Assembly (NCBI RefSeq): GCF_001315015.1
Contig: NZ_CP012916.1
Span: 755,021 to 819,020, forward strand
Length of the DNA stretch: 64,000 nt
Direction of reading: 5' to 3'
Source: Azospirillum brasilense
GTDB taxonomy: Bacteria > Pseudomonadota > Alphaproteobacteria > Azospirillales > Azospirillaceae
In this document: piece by piece, positions 1 to 8,060 of the stretch
How positions within the stretch are numbered: the first letter of the stretch is position 1
How the letters are laid out: each line of letters starts with the position of its first letter
The notes under the pieces: generated by a model
Databases searched by the model: none
Told to the model about the DNA's origin: nothing
Seen by the model: the letters and a program-made list of their open reading frames with translations, nothing else
Program-made: the position numbers and the translations under genes

Positions 1-240
1 AACGCGCGTCTGACCCAGGACCAGGCGTCGCTGGACGACATCCGCAACCTGTTCGGCCCGAAGCTGCGCGTCTTCGGCCCGATCCCGCGGGCGACCGTCT
101 ACGCCCAGGCGGTGGCCGCCGGGCGCGCCGCTCTGGAGGCGGTGCCGGACGCGCCGGGCTACGAGGTCTATCAGGCCGTCGCCGACGCGCTGATCCAGGA
201 ACGTGCCCGCATGCCGGAGGTGATGGCCCATGTCGCGTAA
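1..240 (+). CDS. parA: ParA-family partition ATPase, C-terminal fragment
   Basis: An open frame enters from the left edge and stops at 238-240, giving the last 79 residues of a protein. The fragment contains LFGPKLRVFGPIPR and ends in a helical tail, as expected for the C-terminus of ParA/Soj ATPases, which segregate plasmid or chromosome copies. The Walker motifs lie outside the window, so the family call rests on the tail sequence and on the neighbour. The stop overlaps the parB start by 11 bases, the usual parAB arrangement, which implies coupled translation. Together with a plasmid-type initiator at 36.8-38.0 kb this marks the replicon as partition-equipped. Confidence 0.85.
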   Translation, partial: NARLTQDQASLDDIRNLFGPKLRVFGPIPRATVYAQAVAAGRAALEAVPDAPGYEVYQAVADALIQERARMPEVMAHVA

Positions 241-1126
241 ACTGGCCCGGACGAACACCGGCGTGCTGACCACCGCGGCGGCCGAGCGGCAGGCCCGCGA
301 GGACGGGCAGGGCTTCAACCGCCGTGGCCCGGTCGTCGTGGAGATCGACGTCGGCCGCATCGTCACCAACCCCGACCAGCCCCGCCGCCATTTCGACGAG
401 GCGGACATGGAGGCGTTGAAATCCTCCATCGCGCAGCATGGGCTGGCGCAGCCGGTCGGCGTGCAGCAGTTGGGCGACGGCCGCTTCCAGCTCGTCTTCG
501 GGGAACGGCGATTCCGCGCCGTGCGGGCGCTCGGCCACCCGACCATCTATGCCATCACCGTCACCGGCGCATCGGACGAGCTGGCGCTGATCGAGAACGT
601 CGTCCGCGCCGACCTGTCGCCTTTCGAAGAGGGTGACGCCTACGCCCGGCTGATGGAACGCCACGGCTACCGGCAGGAGGATGTCGGGCGGATCGTCGGC
701 AAGGACCGGGTGGACATTTCGCGCGCGCTGCTCATCAGCCGCCTGCCGCAGCGCATCCGCGACGAGTATCCGTCGCACCGCCCGGCGCGCTACCGGCTGG
801 TGGAGATCGCCCGGCTGAAAGGGGAGGGCGAACAGCTGCGCGGCTGGGACGCGCTGGTCATGGAGATGAGCCGGCGGTCCGCCGACGAGGACGCTCCGGC
901 GCCAGCAGCGGCAAAGCCCCGTTCCAACGCCGTGCCCACCGGCAGCGCCCTGCCGAAGCCGCTGGCCAAGGCGGTGTTCGGGGCTCGTCAGACCGTCGCC
1001 AGCGTCCGTGAACAGGGCTTGGCCCTGGCGGACATCGACCGGGAGACGCTCCGCGCGATCCGCGACGACATCGACGCGATCCTGAACGCTGGTCCGAATG
1101 CCGGGAAGGGCAGGGGAGGGGAGTGA
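230..1126 (+). CDS. parB: ParB-family partition protein
   Basis: This 298-residue protein is the centromere-binding partner of ParA. Residues about 37-125 form the ParB N-terminal CTPase domain, with GERRFRAV near residue 88 and the ENVVRADLSPFEEG box near residue 122. A helix-turn-helix DNA-binding segment follows (about 140-190). The C-terminal part (about 250-298) is helical and probably dimerises. The ATG lies inside the end of parA (11-base overlap). Length and domain order match ParB/Spo0J; no Noc-type or KorB-specific feature is visible. A perfect palindrome starts 9 bases after the stop and could be either a terminator or the cognate centromere site. Confidence 0.93.
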   Translation: MSRKLARTNTGVLTTAAAERQAREDGQGFNRRGPVVVEIDVGRIVTNPDQPRRHFDEADMEALKSSIAQHGLAQPVGVQQLGDGRFQLVFGERRFRAVRALGHPTIYAITVTGASDELALIENVVRADLSPFEEGDAYARLMERHGYRQEDVGRIVGKDRVDISRALLISRLPQRIRDEYPSHRPARYRLVEIARLKGEGEQLRGWDALVMEMSRRSADEDAPAPAAAKPRSNAVPTGSALPKPLAKAVFGARQTVASVREQGLALADIDRETLRAIRDDIDAILNAGPNAGKGRGGE

Positions 1127-1134
1127 GAGGAACC

Positions 1135-1164
1135 GGCTCCGCGAGAAAATTTTCTCGCGGAGCC
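1135..1164. terminator. 30-bp perfect palindrome between convergent genes
   Basis: The two 15-base arms are exact: GGCTCCGCGAGAAAA is followed directly by its reverse complement. It sits between the parB stop (1126) and the stop of the convergent HPP gene (1182). This is the position for a bidirectional terminator, although no T-run follows. Because it directly follows parB and is perfectly symmetric DNA, a parS-like partition site is an alternative. Confidence 0.6.
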
Positions 1165-1181
1165 CTGGCTTCCGGTGCGGT

Positions 1182-2366
1182 TCAGCGGCTTGCCAAAACC
1201 ACCGGCCCGGCTGGGCTCCGGGCGCTGTCCAACGATTGCAGCAGGTTCGTGCGGGCCATCACCAGCAGCAGGTCCGTCTGGGTCACCACCCCCAGCAGTC
1301 CGCCGCTCCCATCCACGATGGCGACCTCGTGCGTGCTCTCGTCCGACAGTGGGCCGAGCAGGCGGAAGGCCGGGGTTTCCGGGCCAGCGGTCACCGGCGG
1401 GGCCATCACCGAGGCCACCGTCGCGGCGCTCCCGACCAGATGCTGGTGCCCGACCAGACCAACCACCACGTTGCGCCGATCGACCACCGGCAGAGTGCGG
1501 AAGCTGTGCTCGATCAGGAGGGCGCGGGCCATCTCGGGATGGGCCTCCGCGCTGACCGTCACCACGTCGCGGGACATGATATCGCCACAGGTGATCCCAC
1601 CGTGCATCCGCTCCATGGCGTGAAGCTCCGCCTTCTCCAAGAGGGCGCTCAGATCGTCGCGGTTGACGTCCAGCGCCTCCCCCAGCTCGCGGATGGCCTC
1701 GTCCATGTCGTCGGCGGTCAGACCGGCGCGCATTCGGGCGGGTGGATCGGCGGTTCCGTGGCTGTTGGCCGGCTTGGGCGACGCCCGATGCGGGTAGGAA
1801 TGGCCGGAGAAGCGGTGAAACGTCCAACCCGCCAGCACCAGAAGGATGGAATTGACGGCCACCGGGTAGAACACGAATTGCATCCCCGACGCCGCGATCG
1901 CCGGGCCGCCGATCACCGCGGTCAGCGCGGCGGCGCCGCCCGGCGGGTGCAGGCAGCGCGTCATGGACATGGTCGCGATGGCCAGCGCCACCGCAACGCC
2001 GCCGGCCAGCATCGGGTCGGGGATCAGCGCCGCCACCATCACACCGACCAGCGCCGACAGGGTGTTGCCGCCAATGATCGACCAAGGCTGGGCCAGCGGG
2101 CTGGCCGGCACCGCGAACAGCAGGACCGCCGACGCTCCCATCGGCGCCACCAGGGCCGGCGCGCTGGTGATGTGGGTCAGCAGGTTGTGACAGAGCAGGC
2201 CCGTCGCGGCGAGGCCGAGCATGGCCCCGCAGCAGGCGATCAGCCGGTCCTTCAGGTTCGCACCGGGCAGGATGGGCCTGAACAAGGCAAGGCGGCGACG
2301 GTTTTCACGCTTCTTCAGCAGAATGATTTTCCAGCGGCGCAGCAGGAGCCGTATCTCGCGATGCAT
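1182..2366 (-). CDS. HPP-family integral membrane protein with two CBS domains
   Basis: This is a 394-residue membrane protein. Residues about 35-180 hold four hydrophobic segments and the family-defining CLHPPGGAAAL motif (HPP near residue 139). The C-terminal half (about 235-385) contains two CBS domains, one around IMSRDVVTVSAEAHPEMA and one around VMAPPVTAGPETPAFRLLG; these normally bind adenine nucleotides. HPP proteins have been linked to nitrite/nitrate transport in plastids and cyanobacteria. Whether this one moves an anion is unproven, and the CBS pair suggests gating by cellular energy state. The ATG at 2366 is preceded by GGGAGGG about 12 bases upstream. Confidence 0.85.
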   Translation of the reverse strand: MHREIRLLLRRWKIILLKKRENRRRLALFRPILPGANLKDRLIACCGAMLGLAATGLLCHNLLTHITSAPALVAPMGASAVLLFAVPASPLAQPWSIIGGNTLSALVGVMVAALIPDPMLAGGVAVALAIATMSMTRCLHPPGGAAALTAVIGGPAIAASGMQFVFYPVAVNSILLVLAGWTFHRFSGHSYPHRASPKPANSHGTADPPARMRAGLTADDMDEAIRELGEALDVNRDDLSALLEKAELHAMERMHGGITCGDIMSRDVVTVSAEAHPEMARALLIEHSFRTLPVVDRRNVVVGLVGHQHLVGSAATVASVMAPPVTAGPETPAFRLLGPLSDESTHEVAIVDGSGGLLGVVTQTDLLLVMARTNLLQSLDSARSPAGPVVLASR

Positions 2367-2455
2367 TCGGCCCGGTCCCTCCCAAGGTTTCGGCGTGCGG
2401 CGGCAGGATAGAACCTCAAGCTAAGTTGAGGTCAAACGGAAAGTGCCGGACCGCC

Positions 2456-3595
2456 TTACCGTTTCCGCGCGGTGTTGCCGCCATCGGACAGGAAGCCGGG
2501 AGCGGGCGCCTTGACCGGGGGCAAGGGGGAGATCCCGTCCAGCGCCTCCTTCAGCCCCAGCACGCGCTCCACCGAGGCCGTCCACTGGGCGACGGTCGCC
2601 AGATTGTCGATGGGCCAGGACAGCGCCGCGACGGCTTGCTGGAAAGCCTGCGCGGTCTGCATCATCACCCCCAGCGTTATAGCCCCGGCGACGTAGCGGG
2701 GTGCCACCACCAGAATGGGAAAAACCGCGGACAACACCGAATAAGACGCGCCGAAAGCCATCACGCGGACCAGCGCGCCGGTCTGCCCTTCCCAGCCGCG
2801 GCGCACCCCGTCGAACAGCAGGGACGTGCGGCCGCGCTCCACGGCCTCGCCATGCTGCCGGGCGATGATCGACGCGTTCTCCCGAACCCGCGCCAGCCCG
2901 AAGCGGAAATCGGCCTCCAGCCCCTGCCGCCGCTCCGCGGCGTGGACCAGCGGCCGGGCGACGGCGATGGCGGCGGCGGTCCCGGCGGCGGAAAAGGCCA
3001 GGGCGAGAAGGAGCAGATGGCCGGGCACCGCAAGGCTCACGCCACCGAGCGTGACAGGCACGACACCGGAAAGCTGCCACAGAATGCTGGCGAAACTGAC
3101 CAGAAGCAGCAGGCAATAGGTCAGCGAATGGCCGAGATCGATGGCGAGTTCGGTGACGATGCGGACGTCCTCGGCGATGCGCCCATCCGGATTGTCGTGA
3201 TCGCCGGGACGGGAGGGGAGGGCCAGTTCCCGCCCGTCCGATAGCCAGTCGCCGACCAGCCGCCGGGTCAGCCAAGCCCGCCAGCCGAACTGGAGGCGCC
3301 GCTTCACCCACAAATGCGCCACGGTGACGGCGATGTTGTACAGCAGGATGCCGCCGGCCGCCGCGGCCATGACGGGCAAGCGGTCCATCGCCCGCTGCTC
3401 CAGCGCGTCGAACAGGCGCTGGCTCCACAGGTTCATCATGACCGGGACCGACACCTGTGCCGCCGTCAGGACCAGCAAGACCGTGGCCGGCAGCCATACC
3501 GGCCAGCGGTCCCAACCCGCCCAGTATCCCCCGGCCAGCCCGGCGAAGCGCCGGACGAAGCCGGAGGCGGCCCTCAGCGAAATCCCTTTCACCAT
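2456..3595 (-). CDS. YddA/SbmA-like ABC transporter membrane half without ATPase domain
   Basis: The protein has 379 residues from the ATG at 3595; a GTG at 3655 would add 20. It has about six membrane segments and the YddA-type motif NPDGRIAEDVR. The sequence ends in ASVERVLGLKEALDG, where YddA/Rv1819c-type transporters normally continue into a nucleotide-binding domain. Only about 20 residues follow and there is no Walker motif here or in the next 89 bases. It could be a BacA/SbmA-style carrier that uses no ATPase, or a fixed truncation. Substrates of the wider family include peptides and cobalamin; the substrate here is unknown. Confidence 0.72.
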   Translation of the reverse strand: MVKGISLRAASGFVRRFAGLAGGYWAGWDRWPVWLPATVLLVLTAAQVSVPVMMNLWSQRLFDALEQRAMDRLPVMAAAAGGILLYNIAVTVAHLWVKRRLQFGWRAWLTRRLVGDWLSDGRELALPSRPGDHDNPDGRIAEDVRIVTELAIDLGHSLTYCLLLLVSFASILWQLSGVVPVTLGGVSLAVPGHLLLLALAFSAAGTAAAIAVARPLVHAAERRQGLEADFRFGLARVRENASIIARQHGEAVERGRTSLLFDGVRRGWEGQTGALVRVMAFGASYSVLSAVFPILVVAPRYVAGAITLGVMMQTAQAFQQAVAALSWPIDNLATVAQWTASVERVLGLKEALDGISPLPPVKAPAPGFLSDGGNTARKR

Positions 3596-3724
3596 GACCG
3601 ACCATCCCGGCCGCCCAACCGAAACGCCCAACCGAGACCCCGATCGCTCAGGCACCTCGGTTCAGCTTAACACCCATCCGGCGGACGGGGATCGGAACAA
3701 GCGGCGATCCCTCATCCTGTCGGG

Positions 3725-5752
3725 TCAGGCGGCCCGGACGGTGGTGATGAAGCTGCGCACCTCGCTGCGCAGCCGCTCCGCCTCGACGGCCAGTTCCTCC
3801 GATGTGCCGTGGACATTGCTGGCCGCCTCGCCGGTCTCCGACACCGCCGTGCTGACGCCGGCGATGTTGCGCGACACCTCTTCCGTTCCTTGGGCGGCCT
3901 GGGACACGCTGCTGGCGATCTCGCGGGTCGCGGCGGCCTGCTCCTCGATGGCAGCGGCGATGGTGGTGGCGATCTCGCTCATCCGGCCGATGGTCTGGCC
4001 GATGCTGCCGATGGCCTTCTGCGCACCGCCGGTGGTCTGCTGGATCTCCTGCACCTTCGACTGAATTTCGTCGGTCGCCTTGGCGGTCTGGTTGGCCAGC
4101 GCCTTCACCTCGCCCGCCACCACCGCGAAGCCCTTGCCGGCCTCGCCGGCGCGCGCCGCCTCGATGGTCGCGTTCAGCGCCAGCAGGTTGGTCTGGGCGG
4201 CGATGCCGCTGATGATCTCCACCACCTGCCCGATCTGCTCCGCGGCGGTGACGAGGGCGCGCATGGTGCGGTCGGCGCCCTCGGCGTCGGCCACCGCCTG
4301 ACCGGCGATGCGGGTAGAGATCTCCACCTGCTGGCCGATCTCGGCGATGGAGGCCGACAGCTCCTCCGTCGCGCTGGCGACGGTCTGGACATTGGCCGAC
4401 GCTTCCTCGGAGGCGGAAGCGACCAGGAGCGAGCGCTCGCTGGCGTCCGCCGCTGTGCCGGACAGGGTGCTGGCGGCGTTGTGCATGCCGCCGGCGGCGC
4501 TCGCCACCGCCTCGACGATGCCCTGGACCGTCGTCTCGAAGGTGTCGGCCATGCGCATCATGGTGGCGCGGCGCTGCTCGGCGGCTTGGCGCTCGGCCTC
4601 CTCCTGGGCCTTCCGCATGCGCTCCATCTCCTCGGCGTTCGACTTGAAGACCTGGAGGGCGCGGGCCAGCGCCCCGATCTCATCCTTCCGCCAGCCCTCA
4701 TCCACCTGAACCGTGCGGTCGCCTTCGGCCAGCCGGCCCATCGCCCCGGTGATGGCGCCGAGCGGGCGGGTGATGGCCCGCGAGATCATCCAGGCCAGCA
4801 GCAAACCCAGCGCCACGGCGGCGGCGGTCACCGCGGTTCCCTGCCGCTCGGCGGCGGTCACCGCGGTGGCGGCGCTGCGCTCCAGCCCTTTCAGGACCTC
4901 GGTGGAATGCTGGCGGATCGACCCGATCCTCCCATTGATCTGCGCGCCGGCTCGGGTCAGCGTGTCGGAGTTGACTCGCGCCATTTCCTCGGCGATGGCG
5001 GCGATGCGCTCGATGCCCGCGGTGTAGCGCGGCAGCTTGGCGAGCACCTCGGTGCGCTTGGCGGCGCCCGGGGAATCGGCCCAGCCCTTGGCTTCACCCT
5101 CGACATCGGCGGCCACCGACGCCAGATCCTGGCGGATGCGGACCAGATCCTCGGGCTTCGTCTCAGTCACGAAGCGGGCGACCAGCACGCGCACCAGCAG
5201 ATACTGCTCGCTGACGCCCGCGGCCTGAACGGTGCGGTCCAGATTGCCGGTCTGCCGTTCGGCCGTCACCAGATCGCTCAAGGTCCGACGGATGTCGGCC
5301 CCCAGCTTGTTCACGATCTCCGCGACGATGCCGTCCCGTTCGGTGCGCAGGGCGACCAGCCGGTCGAAGCCGGTCAGGAAGTCCCGCTCCAGCCCGCGGA
5401 TCTCGTCCACCGCCTGACGATCGGCCGAATCGCCGATGCCGGGGGCCGCCTTGTCCAGATGCCGGCGGAAGTCCCCGGTTGTCGCGCGGAAGCGGTTGGC
5501 AGCACCGTCCGTCCCGGAAACGAGAAACTCCGCCGCCGCCCCCAGCGCGTCGGACAGCGCGGTATCGGCCTCCCCCAGCGTCACCGTGACGTCCGACTGC
5601 GCCGCGTAGCTGCGCAGTGCTGTATCGTTCGACCGAAGGCCGCTCCAGGAAACCGCCCCCAACGTGACCAGCAGGGCCAGCGTGACCCCGAAGCCGGTGT
5701 AGACCTTGGTTGCGGTGCGCAAGTTGGCGAAAGCACGAAGGGAGGTGGTCAT
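3725..5752 (-). CDS. Methyl-accepting chemotaxis protein
   Basis: This is a 675-residue inner-membrane chemoreceptor. The order is a short cytoplasmic tail, TM1 (about 15-33), a helical periplasmic sensor (about 35-300), TM2 (about 305-325, VALGLLLAWMIS), HAMP, and a long MCP signalling coiled coil. The hairpin tip EAARAGEAGKGFAVVAGEV, which contacts CheA and CheW, is intact. The extra-long four-helix-like sensor resembles the PilJ/large helical-bundle type rather than a Cache fold; the ligand is unknown. The chosen ATG (5752) has AGGACA 6 bases upstream; an upstream in-frame start at 5803 would add 17 residues before the membrane segment. No che genes are nearby. Confidence 0.92.
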   Translation of the reverse strand: MTTSLRAFANLRTATKVYTGFGVTLALLVTLGAVSWSGLRSNDTALRSYAAQSDVTVTLGEADTALSDALGAAAEFLVSGTDGAANRFRATTGDFRRHLDKAAPGIGDSADRQAVDEIRGLERDFLTGFDRLVALRTERDGIVAEIVNKLGADIRRTLSDLVTAERQTGNLDRTVQAAGVSEQYLLVRVLVARFVTETKPEDLVRIRQDLASVAADVEGEAKGWADSPGAAKRTEVLAKLPRYTAGIERIAAIAEEMARVNSDTLTRAGAQINGRIGSIRQHSTEVLKGLERSAATAVTAAERQGTAVTAAAVALGLLLAWMISRAITRPLGAITGAMGRLAEGDRTVQVDEGWRKDEIGALARALQVFKSNAEEMERMRKAQEEAERQAAEQRRATMMRMADTFETTVQGIVEAVASAAGGMHNAASTLSGTAADASERSLLVASASEEASANVQTVASATEELSASIAEIGQQVEISTRIAGQAVADAEGADRTMRALVTAAEQIGQVVEIISGIAAQTNLLALNATIEAARAGEAGKGFAVVAGEVKALANQTAKATDEIQSKVQEIQQTTGGAQKAIGSIGQTIGRMSEIATTIAAAIEEQAAATREIASSVSQAAQGTEEVSRNIAGVSTAVSETGEAASNVHGTSEELAVEAERLRSEVRSFITTVRAA

Positions 5753-6094
5753 GATGGGATGTCCTGCCTGGGGTATTTTTTGTTCGGCGTCGGTCGCCCG
5801 CACCGGATCAAATCATTCTCAAATTCTGTACCAACTCCCAATCCCCGCGTAATTGCTGTTCCACCCAGCAAAATTCCCGAGTGGACTGCGCGGTTGTTCC
5901 TTCCCAACCGTTGCAATTTGCCAACGCGCTCCCATCCGCGTCGCAAATCGCCACGCCCGCGCCGGCAGGTTACGAATGGGAACGCCGGAACCGCCCCAAT
6001 GTTGAGGGCCGATGTTGAGACCCCATGTTGAGGGAAGCGCCGCCAGAGCGCAGACTGGAATCCCGCACACGCACGGAACAACGAGAGGTCGGTC
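5753..6094. other. Intergenic region between chemoreceptor and aldo/keto reductase genes
   Basis: This 342-bp gap between divergent genes must hold both promoters. I see no convincing small gene in it. The only clear structure is the 13-bp-period repeat at 5999-6032, listed separately. The part next to the chemoreceptor gene (about 5775-5835) is relatively AT-rich. Confidence 0.5.
5999..6032 (+). repeat. Three direct copies of ATGTTGAG at 13-bp spacing
   Basis: ATGTTGAG occurs at 5999-6006, 6012-6019 and 6025-6032, an exact 13-bp period, 63 bp upstream of the aldo/keto reductase start. The spacing and position suggest a regulator binding array or a small tandem duplication; no known regulator is recognised. 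Confidence 0.6.
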
Positions 6095-7081
6095 ATGCCG
6101 GACAGCAAGCATTTCGCTCCGCCCGGACCCATCGGGTTTGGTGGCGCTCCGCTCGGCAACATGTTCGAGGAGGTGCCGGACGACGTGGCGGAGGCCACGC
6201 TGGCCGCCGCCTGGGACGCCGGCATCCGCTATTTCGACACGGCGCCGGAATACGGCCCCGGCATATCGGAGCACCGGTTCGGCCATGTCCTGCGCAACCG
6301 GCCGCGCGACGAGTTCGTCCTGTCCACCAAGGTCGGGCGCCTGCTGCGCGCCGATGCCAGCAAAGGCGGCCAGCACGGCCCCTTCGTGAAGGGGCTGCCC
6401 TTCCGCGTGGACTACGACTACACCGCCGACGGGGTGCGCCGCTCCATCGAGGACAGCCTGCAACGGCTGGGCATGGCACGCATTGACATCGCTTACATCC
6501 ACGACTGCGCGGAGGACGCCCACGGCGACCGCTGGCTGGAGGTGTTCGACACCGCCATGACGGGCGCCGCCGTGGCGCTGACCAAGCTCCGCGAGGAAGG
6601 CGTCATCCGCGGCTGGGGCCTGGGCGTCAACCGGGTGGAGCCCTGCGTGATGGCGCTGGAACGGGCCGACCCGGACGTCTTCCTGCTGGCCGGGCGCTAC
6701 AGCTTGCTGAACCAACCGGCGCTGGACACGCTGTTCCCGCGCTGCCAGGAGCGCGGCGTCCATGTGGTGGTCGGCGGCCCCTACAACTCCGGCCTGATCG
6801 CCGGGGGCAAGAATTTCGAGTACCAGGAGGCTCCGCCGGACAAGGTGGCGGCGCGCGACCGGCTGGCCGAGATCGCCAAACGGCACGGCGTGGACCTGCG
6901 GGCGGCGGCGCTGCAATTCTGCGCGGCGCACCCGGTCGTCGCCTCGGTCATTCCGGGCACCAAGAACCCGGCGCGCGTGCATGAGAATGTGGCGCTGATG
7001 AAGCAGCCGATCCCGGCGGACTTCTGGCGGGAGTTGAAACAGGCCGGCGTCCTGCCGGAGCAGGCGCCAACACCTGCCTAA
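6095..7081 (+). CDS. Aldo/keto reductase, D-threo-aldose/L-fucose dehydrogenase-like
   Basis: This is a 328-residue soluble NAD(P)-dependent oxidoreductase with a TIM-barrel fold. The catalytic tetrad is visible: D48 and Y53 in YFDTAPEYG, K79 in LSTKVGR and H136 in YIHDCAEDA. The insert QHGPFVKGLPFRVDYDY and the GGPYNSGLIAGG segment are typical of the branch that oxidises D-threo-aldoses or L-fucose, or pyridoxal. The precise sugar or aldehyde cannot be read from sequence. The start has GAGAGG upstream. The stop codon overlaps that of the convergent ampR gene by 4 bases, so no terminator separates them. Confidence 0.85.
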   Translation: MPDSKHFAPPGPIGFGGAPLGNMFEEVPDDVAEATLAAAWDAGIRYFDTAPEYGPGISEHRFGHVLRNRPRDEFVLSTKVGRLLRADASKGGQHGPFVKGLPFRVDYDYTADGVRRSIEDSLQRLGMARIDIAYIHDCAEDAHGDRWLEVFDTAMTGAAVALTKLREEGVIRGWGLGVNRVEPCVMALERADPDVFLLAGRYSLLNQPALDTLFPRCQERGVHVVVGGPYNSGLIAGGKNFEYQEAPPDKVAARDRLAEIAKRHGVDLRAAALQFCAAHPVVASVIPGTKNPARVHENVALMKQPIPADFWRELKQAGVLPEQAPTPA

Positions 7082-7953
7082 TCGTCCGCGTGGACGGCGG
7101 CGGCGATCCAGTGGCGGAAGCTCTGCATCGCCGCCGTCTCGGGACGGGAATGCAGGCGGGTCAGCCAGTAGCGGCCCGCCGGCACCTCGATGGCGAAGGG
7201 GCGGACCAGCCGGTCGGTGACGAGATCGTGCCCGAACAGCCGCGCCGGCAGCAGCGCCACCCCGGCGCCCATCGCCGCGGCGGCGGCGATGGTGGGGGAG
7301 GAGTCGAAGACCGGACCGCGGATGGCCGGGCAGGGCACCCCGGCCAGCGCGAACCAGCGCTGCCATTCCTCGACCCGGTAGGAGCGCAGCAGCACTTCGC
7401 GCGCGAGGTCGGCCGGGGCGGACAGCCGCTGCGCCAACGCGGGGGTGCAGAGCGGGGTCAGTGGGGCGTCGAGCAGCGGCACCGCATCCACCCCGTGCCA
7501 GGAGCCGTCGCCGAAGCGGATGGCAAAGTCCAGCCCCTCGCCGGCCAGATCGACCCGGTTGTTGTTGGTCAGGATGCGCAGGTCGACCGCCGGGTTCGCC
7601 GCGGTGAAGGCCGGCAGGCGCGGCAGCAGCCAGCCCGTGGCGAAGGTCCCCACCACCCCGACCGTCAGCACCTCGTGGTAGCGCCCGTCGGCAAAGCGGT
7701 CGAGCGTCGCGCCGATCCGCTCGAAGGCGTCCATCAGCACCGGCACCAGCGCCGCCCCCTCGTCGGTCAAAGCGAGGCCGCGCGGCAGACGGCGGAACAG
7801 GGTGACGCCGAGCCGCGCCTCCAGCGTGCGGATCTGCTGGCTGACCGCCGCCTGGCTGACGCACAGCTCCAGCCCGGCGCGGGTGAAGCTGAGATGGCGG
7901 GCCGACGCCTCGAAGGCGCGCAGCGCGTTGAGCGGAAGCTGGGGGCGGGCCAT
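7078..7953 (-). CDS. ampR: LysR-family beta-lactamase regulator AmpR
   Basis: This 291-residue protein has an N-terminal winged helix-turn-helix (PLNALRAFEASARHLSFTRA, residues 6-25, then AAVSQQIRTLE). A LysR-type effector domain follows, with the AmpR-typical motifs VGVVGTFATGWLLPRL and NNNRVDLAGEGLDFAIRFG. In enterobacteria AmpR represses or activates the adjacent beta-lactamase gene depending on which cell-wall fragment is bound (UDP-MurNAc-pentapeptide or anhydro-muropeptides). The gene is divergent from a class A beta-lactamase, with a TC-N11-GA operator between them, so a control of that type is likely. Here the target is a class A rather than an AmpC enzyme. Confidence 0.92.
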   Translation of the reverse strand: MARPQLPLNALRAFEASARHLSFTRAGLELCVSQAAVSQQIRTLEARLGVTLFRRLPRGLALTDEGAALVPVLMDAFERIGATLDRFADGRYHEVLTVGVVGTFATGWLLPRLPAFTAANPAVDLRILTNNNRVDLAGEGLDFAIRFGDGSWHGVDAVPLLDAPLTPLCTPALAQRLSAPADLAREVLLRSYRVEEWQRWFALAGVPCPAIRGPVFDSSPTIAAAAAMGAGVALLPARLFGHDLVTDRLVRPFAIEVPAGRYWLTRLHSRPETAAMQSFRHWIAAAVHADD

Positions 7954-7963
7954 CGACAGCCAT

Positions 7964-7991
7964 TAGTTTTTCTTGTGGCTTGTGAAAACTA
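7964..7991. promoter_or_regulatory. AmpR/LysR-type operator in the ampR-bla divergent promoter
   Basis: TAGTTTT at 7964-7970 and AAAACTA at 7985-7991 are exact inverted arms. Within them TC (7971-7972), 11 bases, then GA (7984-7985) forms the T-N11-A core recognised by LysR-type regulators. It lies 10 bases upstream of the ampR start and about 70 bases upstream of the beta-lactamase start, as in other ampR-ampC intergenic regions. Confidence 0.82.
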
Positions 7992-8060
7992 TCATCGTTT
8001 GTTCAAGCGCCGGGAGCTTTTTATCGTCCGCCCATCGACACGGCATGACACGAGGACACG

